A stretch of DNA of 36,625 nt. Origin: an uncultured Lutibacter sp. (GTDB lineage: Bacteria; Bacteroidota; Bacteroidia; Flavobacteriales; Flavobacteriaceae). Below the pieces are notes generated by a model, which saw only the letters and a program-made list of their open reading frames with translations, ran no database searches and had not been told where the DNA came from. Positions 9,709 to 16,875 of the stretch are shown here, one piece after another; position 1 is the first letter of the stretch, and each line of letters opens with the position of its first letter. The stretch covers positions 1 to 36,625 of the forward strand of contig NZ_CALAEQ010000005.1 of the NCBI RefSeq assembly GCF_937891065.1, given 5' to 3'. Both the position numbers and the translations under genes were made by a program.

Positions 9709-9771
9709 AAAAGGTCTAGATGTTATACACAAAACATCTAGACGTTATTAATAAAACGTCTAGACCTTTTT
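9709..9771. repeat. Three TCTAGA units at exact 22-bp spacing forming alternative hairpins
   Basis: TCTAGA occurs at 9715-9720, 9737-9742 and 9759-9764. Unit 1 pairs with unit 2 (9715-9724 with 9733-9742, 10 bp, 8-nt loop). Unit 2 pairs with unit 3 (9737-9746 with 9755-9764, 10 bp, 8-nt loop). Unit 1 pairs with unit 3 (9709-9724 with 9755-9770, 16 bp including one G-U), giving a stem that starts AAAA and ends TTTT, like a bidirectional terminator. The pairings are mutually exclusive. Role unknown: terminator or attenuator, repeat element, or tandem operator. Confidence 0.65.
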
Positions 9772-9793
9772 CCATATTTAATAAGCAATAATT

Positions 9794-9862
9794 GTAAACT
9801 ACTTATTAATAAGTGTAAACTAATATATAAAATTTAGAATACTCCTTTAAAATAGTAAACTA
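9794..9862. repeat. GTAAACTA repeats around a perfect 14-bp palindrome
   Basis: GTAAACTA occurs at 9794-9801, 9815-9822 and 9855-9862 (spacings 21 and 40 bp). An inverted copy, TAGTTTAC, lies upstream at 9678-9685. Between the first two copies is the perfect palindrome ACTTATTAATAAGT (9801-9814). The helical-turn spacing resembles protein-binding sites, but the region is very A/T-rich and no regulator is known. Confidence 0.45.
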
Positions 9863-9977
9863 CCAACTAAATTACATATTAATAAATAGTCTTAAAAATC
9901 ATCATTCTCAGCTTGGCTGGGAATCTCAGGAAACAAAACTCGTAATAAACACCTACCATATCAAATGTGGCATGACT

Positions 9978-10019
9978 AAAAAAAACGGTCACCCTCAATT
10001 TTACATAGAATGACCGTTT
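9978..10019 (-). terminator. Terminator of the acyl-CoA dehydrogenase gene
   Basis: Read on the minus strand, AAACGGTCA (10019-10011) pairs with TGACCGTTT (9991-9983) in a 9-bp stem with a 19-nt loop. The run of T continues to 9978 (eight consecutive A on the plus strand at 9978-9985). It lies 22 bp past the stop of the minus-strand gene. Confidence 0.7.
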
Positions 10020-10041
10020 ATAATTTTATTGTTAGATATTA

Positions 10042-11220
10042 TTACTTAAAAGCAGGCAAGCCAGTAATATCAAATCCTGTAATTAACAAATGAATATCGT
10101 GTGTTCCTTCGTAGGTAATAACACTTTCTAAATTCATCATATGGCGCATAATAGAATATTCACCAGTAATTCCCATAGCACCTAAAATTTGTCGTGCTTC
10201 TCTTGCAATATGTATTGCCATATCAACATTATTACGTTTTGCCATCGAAATTTGAGCGGTGGTTGCCTTATCGTCATTTCTCAATGTTCCTAAACGCCAA
10301 GTTAGCAACTGAGCCTTTGTAATTTCAGTAATCATTTCAGCTAGTTTTTTTTGCTGAAGTTGAAAAGCGCCAATAGGTTTTCCAAACTGCATACGCTCTT
10401 TTGAATAACGCAAAGCAGTATCATAACAATCCATGGCTGCACCAATAGCTCCCCAAGCAATTCCATAACGAGCAGAATCTAAACAGCCAAGTGGCGCACC
10501 TAAACCATCTTTATTAGGTAAAATATTTTCCTTTGGAATTTTTACATTATCAAATATTAATTCACCAGTTGCAGAAGCTCTTAAAGACCATTTATTATGT
10601 GTTTCTGGAGTTGTAAACCCTTTCATACCACGTTCAACAATTAATCCTTTAATACGTCCTTCTTCATTTTTTGCCCAAACAACTGCAATGTCAGCAAAAG
10701 GGGCATTTGAAATCCACATTTTTGCACCATTTAACAAAAAGTAACCTCCCATATCTTTAATATTGGTCACCATTGCACCTGGATTTGATCCGTGATCGGG
10801 TTCTGTTAATCCAAAACAACCTAAAAATTCACCACTGGCTAATTTTGGTAAGTATTTTTTTCGTTGTTCTTCATTTCCGTATTTCCAAATTGGGTACATG
10901 ACTAATGAAGATTGAACAGAAGCCGTTGATCTAACACCTGAATCACCTCTTTCAATTTCTTGCATAATTAATCCGTAACTCATTTGGTCTAATCCTGCAC
11001 CACCATATTCTTCAGGAATATAAGGTCCAAAAGCACCTATTTCAGCCAAGCCTTTTACTATGGATGTAGGAAATTTTGCTTGTTGTGCAGCTTCTTCAAT
11101 AATTGGGGAAACTTCACGTTTTACCCAATCACGTGCAGCATCACGCACTAATATATTTTCTTCGGTTAATAATTCATCTAATTGATAATAATCCGGAGCT
11201 TGAAATAAATCTTGTGACAT
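10042..11220 (-). CDS. Acyl-CoA dehydrogenase, glutaryl-CoA dehydrogenase type
   Basis: A 392-residue FAD flavoprotein of the acyl-CoA dehydrogenase family, closest to glutaryl-CoA dehydrogenase (glutaryl-CoA to crotonyl-CoA plus CO2, in lysine and tryptophan breakdown). Seen: GVRSTASVQSSL with R97 at the position that binds the substrate carboxylate in GCDH; the flavin motif CFGLTEPDHGS (about 136-146); WISNAP; the C-terminal RQILG region; and ITYEGTHDIH with the catalytic base E371. Length matches the mature enzyme. The gene stands alone with its own terminator, facing the T9SS block. The electron acceptor ETF is not in the window. Family placement is firm; the substrate is inferred from the GCDH-like residues. 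Confidence 0.9.
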   Translation of the reverse strand: MSQDLFQAPDYYQLDELLTEENILVRDAARDWVKREVSPIIEEAAQQAKFPTSIVKGLAEIGAFGPYIPEEYGGAGLDQMSYGLIMQEIERGDSGVRSTASVQSSLVMYPIWKYGNEEQRKKYLPKLASGEFLGCFGLTEPDHGSNPGAMVTNIKDMGGYFLLNGAKMWISNAPFADIAVVWAKNEEGRIKGLIVERGMKGFTTPETHNKWSLRASATGELIFDNVKIPKENILPNKDGLGAPLGCLDSARYGIAWGAIGAAMDCYDTALRYSKERMQFGKPIGAFQLQQKKLAEMITEITKAQLLTWRLGTLRNDDKATTAQISMAKRNNVDMAIHIAREARQILGAMGITGEYSIMRHMMNLESVITYEGTHDIHLLITGFDITGLPAFK

Positions 11221-11243
11221 TGATTTTTTAGTTTTGTTAAATA

Positions 11244-11251
11244 CAAATTTA
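11244..11251 (-). promoter_or_regulatory. Candidate -7 element for the acyl-CoA dehydrogenase gene
   Basis: TAAATTTG on the minus strand matches the Bacteroidota consensus TAnnTTTG and lies 23 bp before the ATG at 11220. I found no TTG -33 element at the expected distance. Confidence 0.35.
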
Positions 11252-11298
11252 CTAATTAAAGTCTTTTTAGAAATTAATTTTTAAAATCTTTTATTCAG

Positions 11299-11306
11299 TA
11301 CATTTG
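11299..11306 (+). promoter_or_regulatory. Candidate -7 element for the four-helix-bundle/rnpA transcript
   Basis: TACATTTG matches TAnnTTTG about 70 bp before the ATG at 11377. It lies outside the inverted-repeat element at 11344-11757, so it could have been the native rnpA promoter before that element was acquired. No -33 TTG was seen. Confidence 0.35.
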
Positions 11307-11343
11307 TACAACTAATTTAAGTACTTAAAGTAAGCTAGTGAAA

Positions 11344-11757
11344 AGTGCCTAAAATTATTTAAAAGTCTTAATTTTAATGGATAATAAAGAATTTAGTAAA
11401 CAGTTAGAAAGTAGAACCAAGAAATTTGCAATTAGAATTATTAATTTATCAACCTCACTATCTAACTCGCCTGAAGCAAAGGTTTTAAAGAATCAGATTA
11501 CAAAATCAGGTACAAGTATTGGTGCTAATTATAGAGAAGCTAATAGATCAAGAAGTAAAGCGGATTTTAGAAATAAAATAAAGATTTGTGAAAGTGAAGC
11601 AAGTGAAACAGTGTATTGGTTGGAGATTATAATTGATTTAAACTGGATTGACTCTCAGAAAACTCAATTAATATTAGCAGAAGCTATTGAAATTCTAGCT
11701 ATTTTCACTGCAATAGGGAAAAAATTAAAACTTTAGGCAATTAAATTTTTAGGCACT
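11344..11757. repeat. Element bounded by an 11-bp perfect inverted repeat, enclosing the four-helix-bundle gene
   Basis: AGTGCCTAAAA (11344-11354) and its exact reverse complement TTTTAGGCACT (11747-11757) flank the gene at 11377-11736. A second partial right copy, TTTAGGCA, overlaps the stop codon (11732-11739). A 9-bp direct repeat, TATTTAAAA, lies at 11356-11364 and 11757-11765. In RNA the ends would close a loop of about 390 nt, as the ends of 23S rRNA intervening sequences do. The element ends 10 bp before rnpA. Confidence 0.6.
11377..11736 (+). CDS. Four-helix-bundle protein, 23S rRNA IVS-encoded (S23) family
   Basis: A 119-residue all-helical protein of the family first found inside 23S rRNA intervening sequences. 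Seen: the N-terminal RTKKFAIRIINLS helix, the conserved KSGTSIGANYREANR turn-helix (residues about 47-61), the KADFRNKIKICESEASET helix (about 65-82) and a WLEII segment. Family members are usually 110-130 residues and form homopentamers; their role is unsettled. Here the gene is not in rRNA but lies 31 bp upstream of rnpA, enclosed by an inverted repeat. It is intact, with no frameshift. Its position in front of an RNase P subunit may be coincidence or may mark a mobile IVS-like unit. Confidence 0.88.
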   Translation: MDNKEFSKQLESRTKKFAIRIINLSTSLSNSPEAKVLKNQITKSGTSIGANYREANRSRSKADFRNKIKICESEASETVYWLEIIIDLNWIDSQKTQLILAEAIEILAIFTAIGKKLKL

Positions 11758-11767
11758 ATTTAAAAAC

Positions 11768-12154
11768 ATGAGATTTACCTTAGGAATAGAAGAAAAATTA
11801 AAAAGTAAAAAAGTAATTCAACAATTATTTGCTGAAGGAAATCGTGTAAAATCGTTTCCTCTTCAGTTAATTTATTTAAAAAAGGAACATTATTCAGAAT
11901 TCCCTATAAAAGTTGGATTTACAGTTCCTAAACGTGCTGTAAAATTAGCTGTAAATAGAAATAGAATTAAAAGAATGATGCGTGAAGTTTACCGTAAAAA
12001 TAAGCAGCTATTTTCAGAAAATATAAACGAAAAGTATATTTTCATGTTAATTTATATGACAAATGAAGAAACAAAATATGACGACTTAGAGCTTTCTGTT
12101 AAAAAAGTTTGTGATAAATTTTTAATTAAAATTAAAGAAGATGAGCAAAATTAA
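11768..12154 (+). CDS. rnpA: Ribonuclease P protein component
   Basis: A 128-residue basic protein that binds the RNase P RNA and helps mature the 5' ends of tRNAs. Seen: N-terminal RFTLGIEEKLKSKKVIQQLF, then VGFTVPKRAVKLAVNRNRIK with the signature RNR motif (residues 72-81 region), then RMMREVYRK. Length is typical. In many bacteria rnpA follows rpmH near dnaA. Here it is followed by an S41 peptidase whose start overlaps its end by 14 bp, an arrangement I associate with Flavobacteriaceae. The ATG at 11768 fits the family N-terminus. Confidence 0.95.
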   Translation: MRFTLGIEEKLKSKKVIQQLFAEGNRVKSFPLQLIYLKKEHYSEFPIKVGFTVPKRAVKLAVNRNRIKRMMREVYRKNKQLFSENINEKYIFMLIYMTNEETKYDDLELSVKKVCDKFLIKIKEDEQN

Positions 12155-13781
12155 AAAACTATTTATAGGAATTTTTGTAGCAATTTCTTTATTGGTTTCT
12201 GTAGGATTTCAATCTGATTTTTTTGAAATTGCAAAACAAATTGACATATACACTACGTTGTTTAAAGAATTAAACATGTATTATATTGATGAGGTAAATC
12301 CTGCAAAACTCACCAATAATGCAGTAAATCACATGCTTGAAAACCTAGACCCCTATACGCGTTACTATGATGAACAAGGAGTTGAAGATGCACGAATTGA
12401 ACAAACTGGTGAGTATGGCGGAATTGGAGCAATTGCCCAGTATAAAAATAATATGTTAATTATTCGCGAACTATTAAAAGATTCTCCTGCTGAAAAAGAA
12501 GGAATGAAACCGGGAGATAAAATTTTAAAAATAAACGATGTTGTTGTAAAGGATTATGATGAAAAAGGTGTTTTAGCTTTATTAAACGGATTACCAAATA
12601 CCAACATAAAACTTCAAATTGAACGTCAAAATAAAAAGATAGATTTAGAGCTCACACGTAAAAAAATTGAAGTAAATCCGGTGCCTTATTACACCATGTT
12701 AGATGCAGAGGTTGGGTATATTTCATTTACAAAATTTAATGAAAAAGCAGCTTCCGAAGTAAAAAAAGCCTTTTTAGAGCTAAAGGAAGATGGAATGAAA
12801 AAATTAATAATTGATGTAAGAAGCAACCCTGGAGGTTTATTAATGGAGGCCGTAAAAATTACTAATTTTTTTATTCCAAAAAATAAAATTGTAGTAACTA
12901 CCAAGGCTAAAATTGAAAAATGGAGTGAAACATTTAGTACACAAGATGAACCTTTAGATTTAGAAATACCTGTGGTAATTCTTGTTAATAATCGTTCAGC
13001 CTCAGCCTCTGAAATTTTAGCAGGTTCTTTACAAGATTATGATAGAGGCGTTATTATTGGAGAGCGTTCATTTGGAAAAGGTTTGGTGCAACGCTACAGA
13101 GAACTTTCTTATGGCACTCAAATGAAAATTACCATTTCTAAATATTATACGCCAAGCGGAAGATGCATTCAGGAACTAGATTATACCAATAGAGATGCTA
13201 AAGGTAATATTCCAAAATTTTCTGATGCAGGTAGAGAAACCTATAAAACCGAAATAGGAAGAACCGTTTATGGCGGTGGAGGTATTTTCCCAGATATTGA
13301 AATTGAAAAACCAACCACAACAGAAACTACAGAAAACTTGCTAAATTCTGAAGCGTTTTTTAATTATGTAACTAATTATTTTTATGAAAATACAACAATA
13401 GTAGAACCTTCAAAATTTGAATTAAATGATGCTGATTTTAATTTACTTAAAAAATATTTAACTAAAAATAATGATGCTTTTGAAACTAAAACAGAAGCTA
13501 TTTTTAAAAAAGCAAAACAAAAAGCTATTTCAGAAAATTTAGATGGAAGTTTAAACAATACATTTACAGAACTTTTAGATAAAATTCAATCAGAAAAATT
13601 AAAAGAGCTAGATAAAAATAAAGAAGAAATACTTCATAAATTAACCGAAGAAATAGTAAAACGTTATTATTATGATGAAGGCGTTTATATGCAAAAAGCT
13701 TCATTTGACACAAATATTATTAAAGCAATGTCAATTTTAAACAACAATGAAGCATATATTTCAATTTTTAAAAAGGAATAA
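12141..13781 (+). CDS. S41 family C-terminal processing peptidase (CtpA/Prc-like)
   Basis: A 546-residue periplasmic serine peptidase. An N-terminal signal or anchor helix (about 5-23) is followed by a substrate-gating PDZ domain (about 88-165; GGIGA and GDKILKIND). The S41 catalytic core spans about 185-345, with the nucleophile S288 in NNRSASASEIL and the general-base lysine K313 in SFGKGLVQ. A C-terminal region with several charged helices (about 400-540) is longer than in minimal CtpA and typical of Bacteroidota versions. Such peptidases trim C-termini of envelope proteins. The gene overlaps rnpA by 14 bp in another frame, so its translation is probably coupled to rnpA. Confidence 0.92.
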   Translation: MSKIKKLFIGIFVAISLLVSVGFQSDFFEIAKQIDIYTTLFKELNMYYIDEVNPAKLTNNAVNHMLENLDPYTRYYDEQGVEDARIEQTGEYGGIGAIAQYKNNMLIIRELLKDSPAEKEGMKPGDKILKINDVVVKDYDEKGVLALLNGLPNTNIKLQIERQNKKIDLELTRKKIEVNPVPYYTMLDAEVGYISFTKFNEKAASEVKKAFLELKEDGMKKLIIDVRSNPGGLLMEAVKITNFFIPKNKIVVTTKAKIEKWSETFSTQDEPLDLEIPVVILVNNRSASASEILAGSLQDYDRGVIIGERSFGKGLVQRYRELSYGTQMKITISKYYTPSGRCIQELDYTNRDAKGNIPKFSDAGRETYKTEIGRTVYGGGGIFPDIEIEKPTTTETTENLLNSEAFFNYVTNYFYENTTIVEPSKFELNDADFNLLKKYLTKNNDAFETKTEAIFKKAKQKAISENLDGSLNNTFTELLDKIQSEKLKELDKNKEEILHKLTEEIVKRYYYDEGVYMQKASFDTNIIKAMSILNNNEAYISIFKKE

Positions 13782-13828
13782 TTGAACGTTTCAATATAGA
13801 ACAAATACACAAATAAATAGATAAGTTG

Positions 13829-13836
13829 TATCTTTG
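13829..13836 (+). promoter_or_regulatory. Candidate -7 element before the DUF6909 gene
   Basis: TATCTTTG matches TAnnTTTG and ends 17 bp before the ATG at 13854, implying a very short leader. No TTG was found at the usual -33 distance. Confidence 0.45.
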
Positions 13837-13853
13837 ATACCCAAATATTAAGT

Positions 13854-15542
13854 ATGTCACACACAAAAATAAAACATAGAACACGCGCTCAGGAATCGTC
13901 AAAAGCCATAGAGCGTTTATACATTTCAATGCGCCATTTATTTACTAGGGGTTTTTACAAACCTATGGGAATATCTGGAGACGCTTTACGCGAAGCTTTA
14001 TTAGTACTTCGCCCTGAAATTTATGGATCCATAGCTGAAGAAAAAGTAGAATTAAATGGTTTAATTTATGTAATTGAACGTTTACCTGCTGGAATTGAAG
14101 AATGTAGATATGTGAATTTAACGGCAGATGAAGGATATTCAAACTCACATTTTAAACCAATTATTCCAACTAAACGTAGAAGGAATTGTTTTAGAATAGA
14201 CAAGGATCAAATGAATATTGAAGTGACTCGTGGTCGATCAGAAATCTATGACATTTTAACTCACTTAACATTTTTATTTATAGAATCTCATAAAATTGCC
14301 AATAGAGTTTTAGTTGATGATCAAGGAGAAACCATAAGAGAATGGAAAAAATTAGAAGATACGGTATTGCATAACAGAAAGTTAACTAGAGATGATAGAG
14401 ATATTATGTTGGCTCATATGGCAAGTGTTTTAGGAAGGACTTTTGAAGAAACGCAAAGTGCTCATGCAATTTTAGGTGAAGTAAAAAACCCAGATCGTTT
14501 TTTTCAAATTATTTATTGGTTAGGTCAAATAGCCATAAATGAGAAACTGAATAGTTTAAAAAGAGCCATTACCTTTAGCCCAGTGTTACGAGAGCGAATT
14601 GGACATCATATTTATGGTGAAATTTGGGCAAACAACATTAAAGATGTTTTAAAGAAACAAGAATTATTAAATCGCCCAATTCATATTATTAGTGCAAATA
14701 TGCATAGTGTCATGAATTCTATTTACGCTCCAATTGTTTTGCCACAACAAATTAAAGATAATGATATCATTTCACTATTTGAGTTGTTAAGTAATGATGA
14801 TAATGAAGATTTACGTAAGCAAGTAATGGAATATGCTGCTGAAAATGGATTAACCTATATTAAAGATACATCAGGAACCAATATAAATGTTCAGGTTATT
14901 GATACTGAAAAAATTGATATGAGTAAAACTCAATATTCAATAGAAAACAGCTTAAATAATGATGAAAAGCCAGTAATAATTGTAATGGATTATGCTTTTG
15001 GGGAGCAAGCTTATGAAACTATGGATGAACTTTTAAAACCATATGTGGATAATAAAGACAAAAAGCATCATCTAAATGTTGAATCTATTTCAATTATGGG
15101 AAAAGCAGGTATTTTAGAAGGAGGGAAAGGAGATATTATGATTCCTTCATCTCATATTTTTGAAGGTACAGCAGATAATTACCCTTTTAAAAATCAATTG
15201 AAGAAAAGAATGTTTGATGGTTGTGGGGTTGATGTTTACACCGGTGCTATGGTTACTGTTTTAGGAACATCACTTCAAAATAAAGATATCCTAGGCTTTT
15301 TTCATGATTCTACTTGGAAAGTTACAGGATTAGAAATGGAAGGAGCTCATTACCAAAAAGCCATACAAGCAGCGGCAAAAATTAGAGGAAATATATCAAA
15401 TAAAGTAAAGGTTCGTTATGCATATTATGCTTCGGATAATCCACTAGAAACGGGTAGTACATTAGCATCTGGTGGTTTAGGAACTACAGGTGTATTGCCA
15501 ACATATGTAATAACTCAAAAAATTTTAGAGCAAATATTTTAA
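13854..15542 (+). CDS. DUF6909 family protein with a nucleoside-phosphorylase-like C-terminal half
   Basis: A 562-residue cytoplasmic protein with no signal peptide. I place it in the Bacteroidota family DUF6909 from memory. Residues 1-300 are mostly helical with conserved basic stretches (LFTRGFYKPMG, PTKRRRNCFRID). Residues about 370-555 resemble the PNP/MTAN nucleoside phosphorylase fold: a glycine-rich strand-turn ending in a GD-I-IPSS motif (415-433, compare GDIVIP in the family), TGAMVTVLGTS (463-472), GLEMEGAHY (492-500; compare the ribose-binding VEMEGAA) and YYASDNP (524-530; compare SD with the base-binding Asp). The order and the roughly 30-residue EMEG-to-SD spacing match MTAN/PNP. 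The next gene is purD, which suits a role around purine nucleotides or nucleosides. Activity and substrate are inferred, not shown. Confidence 0.8.
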   Translation: MSHTKIKHRTRAQESSKAIERLYISMRHLFTRGFYKPMGISGDALREALLVLRPEIYGSIAEEKVELNGLIYVIERLPAGIEECRYVNLTADEGYSNSHFKPIIPTKRRRNCFRIDKDQMNIEVTRGRSEIYDILTHLTFLFIESHKIANRVLVDDQGETIREWKKLEDTVLHNRKLTRDDRDIMLAHMASVLGRTFEETQSAHAILGEVKNPDRFFQIIYWLGQIAINEKLNSLKRAITFSPVLRERIGHHIYGEIWANNIKDVLKKQELLNRPIHIISANMHSVMNSIYAPIVLPQQIKDNDIISLFELLSNDDNEDLRKQVMEYAAENGLTYIKDTSGTNINVQVIDTEKIDMSKTQYSIENSLNNDEKPVIIVMDYAFGEQAYETMDELLKPYVDNKDKKHHLNVESISIMGKAGILEGGKGDIMIPSSHIFEGTADNYPFKNQLKKRMFDGCGVDVYTGAMVTVLGTSLQNKDILGFFHDSTWKVTGLEMEGAHYQKAIQAAAKIRGNISNKVKVRYAYYASDNPLETGSTLASGGLGTTGVLPTYVITQKILEQIF

Positions 15543-15597
15543 CATTTTGAACAAAAGTTTTTGTGCAATAAATAATGAATTTGAAGAAAATAAACAA

Positions 15598-16869
15598 ATG
15601 AACGTACTAATTTTAGGATCAGGAGGAAGAGAGCATGCATTTGCTTGGAAAATAGCACAAAGTAACTTATTAAATCAATTATTTATAGCCCCTGGTAATG
15701 CAGGAACTATGCAATTTGGAACAAATTTAAATATAAATCCAACCGATTTTAATGCTTTAAAACAAACAATTTTACAAAATAAGATTGAATTAGTTGTTGT
15801 TGGCCCAGAAGACCCTTTAGTAAAAGGCGTTCATGATTTCTTTTTAAATGATATTGACTTAAAAAATGTAGCTGTAATTGGACCACAAAAGTATGCAGCA
15901 CAATTAGAAGGAAGTAAAGAATTTGCCAAAGAATTTATGGTTCGTCATAACATTCCAACGGCCGCATATAAAAGCTTTACAACTAAAAATTTAGAAGAAG
16001 GTTATCAGTTTTTAGAAACGTTGCAACCACCGTATGTTTTAAAAGCAGATGGATTAGCAGCAGGGAAAGGTGTGTTAATTTTAACTGATTTACAAGAAGC
16101 CAAAGATGAGTTAACAGATATGTTAACAAACAAAAAATTTGGTGAGGCAAGTAGTAAAGTTGTGATTGAAGAATTTTTAGATGGAATAGAGCTAAGCTGT
16201 TTTGTTTTAACCGATGGTAAAAGTTATGTAACATTACCAAGTGCAAAAGACTATAAACGAATTGGAGAAGGAGATAAAGGGTTGAATACAGGAGGAATGG
16301 GAGCAGTTTCACCAGTACCATTTTTAACCAGTGAATTAATGGAAAGGATAGACGCACAAGTTATAAAACCTACAGTTGATGGCTTACAAAAAGACAATAT
16401 TCCTTATGTAGGTTTTATTTTCATTGGATTAATTATGGTGAAAAATGAAATTAAAGTAATTGAATATAATTGCCGCATGGGAGATCCTGAAACGGAGGTT
16501 GTTATTCCTTTAATAAAGAGTGATTTCTTGGAATTGTTAATTGCTACAAGTAAAAAAGAGTTACATACTAAAACCATTGAATTTAAAGATGAAAGTGCTT
16601 GTACCGTAATGTTAGTTTCAGGAGGTTATCCTGAAGATTACGAAAAAGGGAAAGTAATTAATGGACTTGATACTGTTGAAAACTCCATTCCGTTTCACGC
16701 AGGTACAACTTTATTGAATAACGAAATTGTGACTAATGGGGGTAGAGTAATTGCTGTTACTTCTTATGGGAGTGATTTTAAGCAAGCCTTAAAACAGTCT
16801 TATCAAAATATCGAAAAAATAAGTTTTGATAGAATGAATTTTAGAAAAGATATTGGTTTTGACTTGTAA
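15598..16869 (+). CDS. purD: Phosphoribosylamine-glycine ligase (GAR synthetase)
   Basis: A 423-residue ATP-grasp enzyme that joins 5-phosphoribosylamine and glycine to GAR, step 2 of purine synthesis. Seen: N-terminal MNVLILGSGGREHA, VGPEDPLVKGV, the ATP-grasp segment LKADGLAAGKGV, GEGDKGLNTGGMGAVSP and EYNCRMGDPETEV. A TTG at 15547 would add 17 residues (MNKSFCAINNEFEENKQ) that do not belong to the family, so I chose the ATG at 15598, which gives the canonical N-terminus. It lies 55 bp after the DUF6909 gene. Its stop codon (16867-16869) is the left edge of the glycosyltransferase reading frame, in the same frame. Confidence 0.95.
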   Translation: MNVLILGSGGREHAFAWKIAQSNLLNQLFIAPGNAGTMQFGTNLNINPTDFNALKQTILQNKIELVVVGPEDPLVKGVHDFFLNDIDLKNVAVIGPQKYAAQLEGSKEFAKEFMVRHNIPTAAYKSFTTKNLEEGYQFLETLQPPYVLKADGLAAGKGVLILTDLQEAKDELTDMLTNKKFGEASSKVVIEEFLDGIELSCFVLTDGKSYVTLPSAKDYKRIGEGDKGLNTGGMGAVSPVPFLTSELMERIDAQVIKPTVDGLQKDNIPYVGFIFIGLIMVKNEIKVIEYNCRMGDPETEVVIPLIKSDFLELLIATSKKELHTKTIEFKDESACTVMLVSGGYPEDYEKGKVINGLDTVENSIPFHAGTTLLNNEIVTNGGRVIAVTSYGSDFKQALKQSYQNIEKISFDRMNFRKDIGFDL

Positions 16870-16875
16870 AAAAAA

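Larger units (their letters stand above)
9594..10041. other. 448-bp intergenic region dense in hairpins and repeats
   Basis: No gene was found between the M14 gene (plus) and the acyl-CoA dehydrogenase (minus). It contains, in order: a terminator (9615-9646), the TCTAGA triple-repeat hairpin cluster (9709-9771), a GTAAACTA/ACTTATTAATAAGT repeat cluster (9794-9862), a small GC-richer hairpin (9905-9923; TTCTCAGC pairing GCTGGGAA around TTG) and the terminator of the minus-strand gene (9978-10019). Confidence 0.6.

Noticed and set aside
9709-9771. CRISPR-like repeat array
   Set aside because: The units are 6-bp palindromes in one 22-bp-phased cluster with no unique spacers and no cas genes; alternative hairpins explain the repeats better.
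9905-9923. Small GC-richer hairpin (TTCTCAGC/GCTGGGAA) as part of a dispersed repeat
   Set aside because: An 8-bp stem with a 3-nt loop; only one copy was seen in the window, so it cannot be called a dispersed element.
11377-11736. Remnant of 23S rRNA with an intervening sequence
   Set aside because: The gene belongs to the IVS protein family, but I recognise no rRNA sequence flanking it; the neighbours are an acyl-CoA dehydrogenase gene and rnpA.
15547-15597. TTG start for purD
   Set aside because: It adds 17 residues not in the family; the ATG at 15598 restores the canonical LILGSGGREHA N-terminus.
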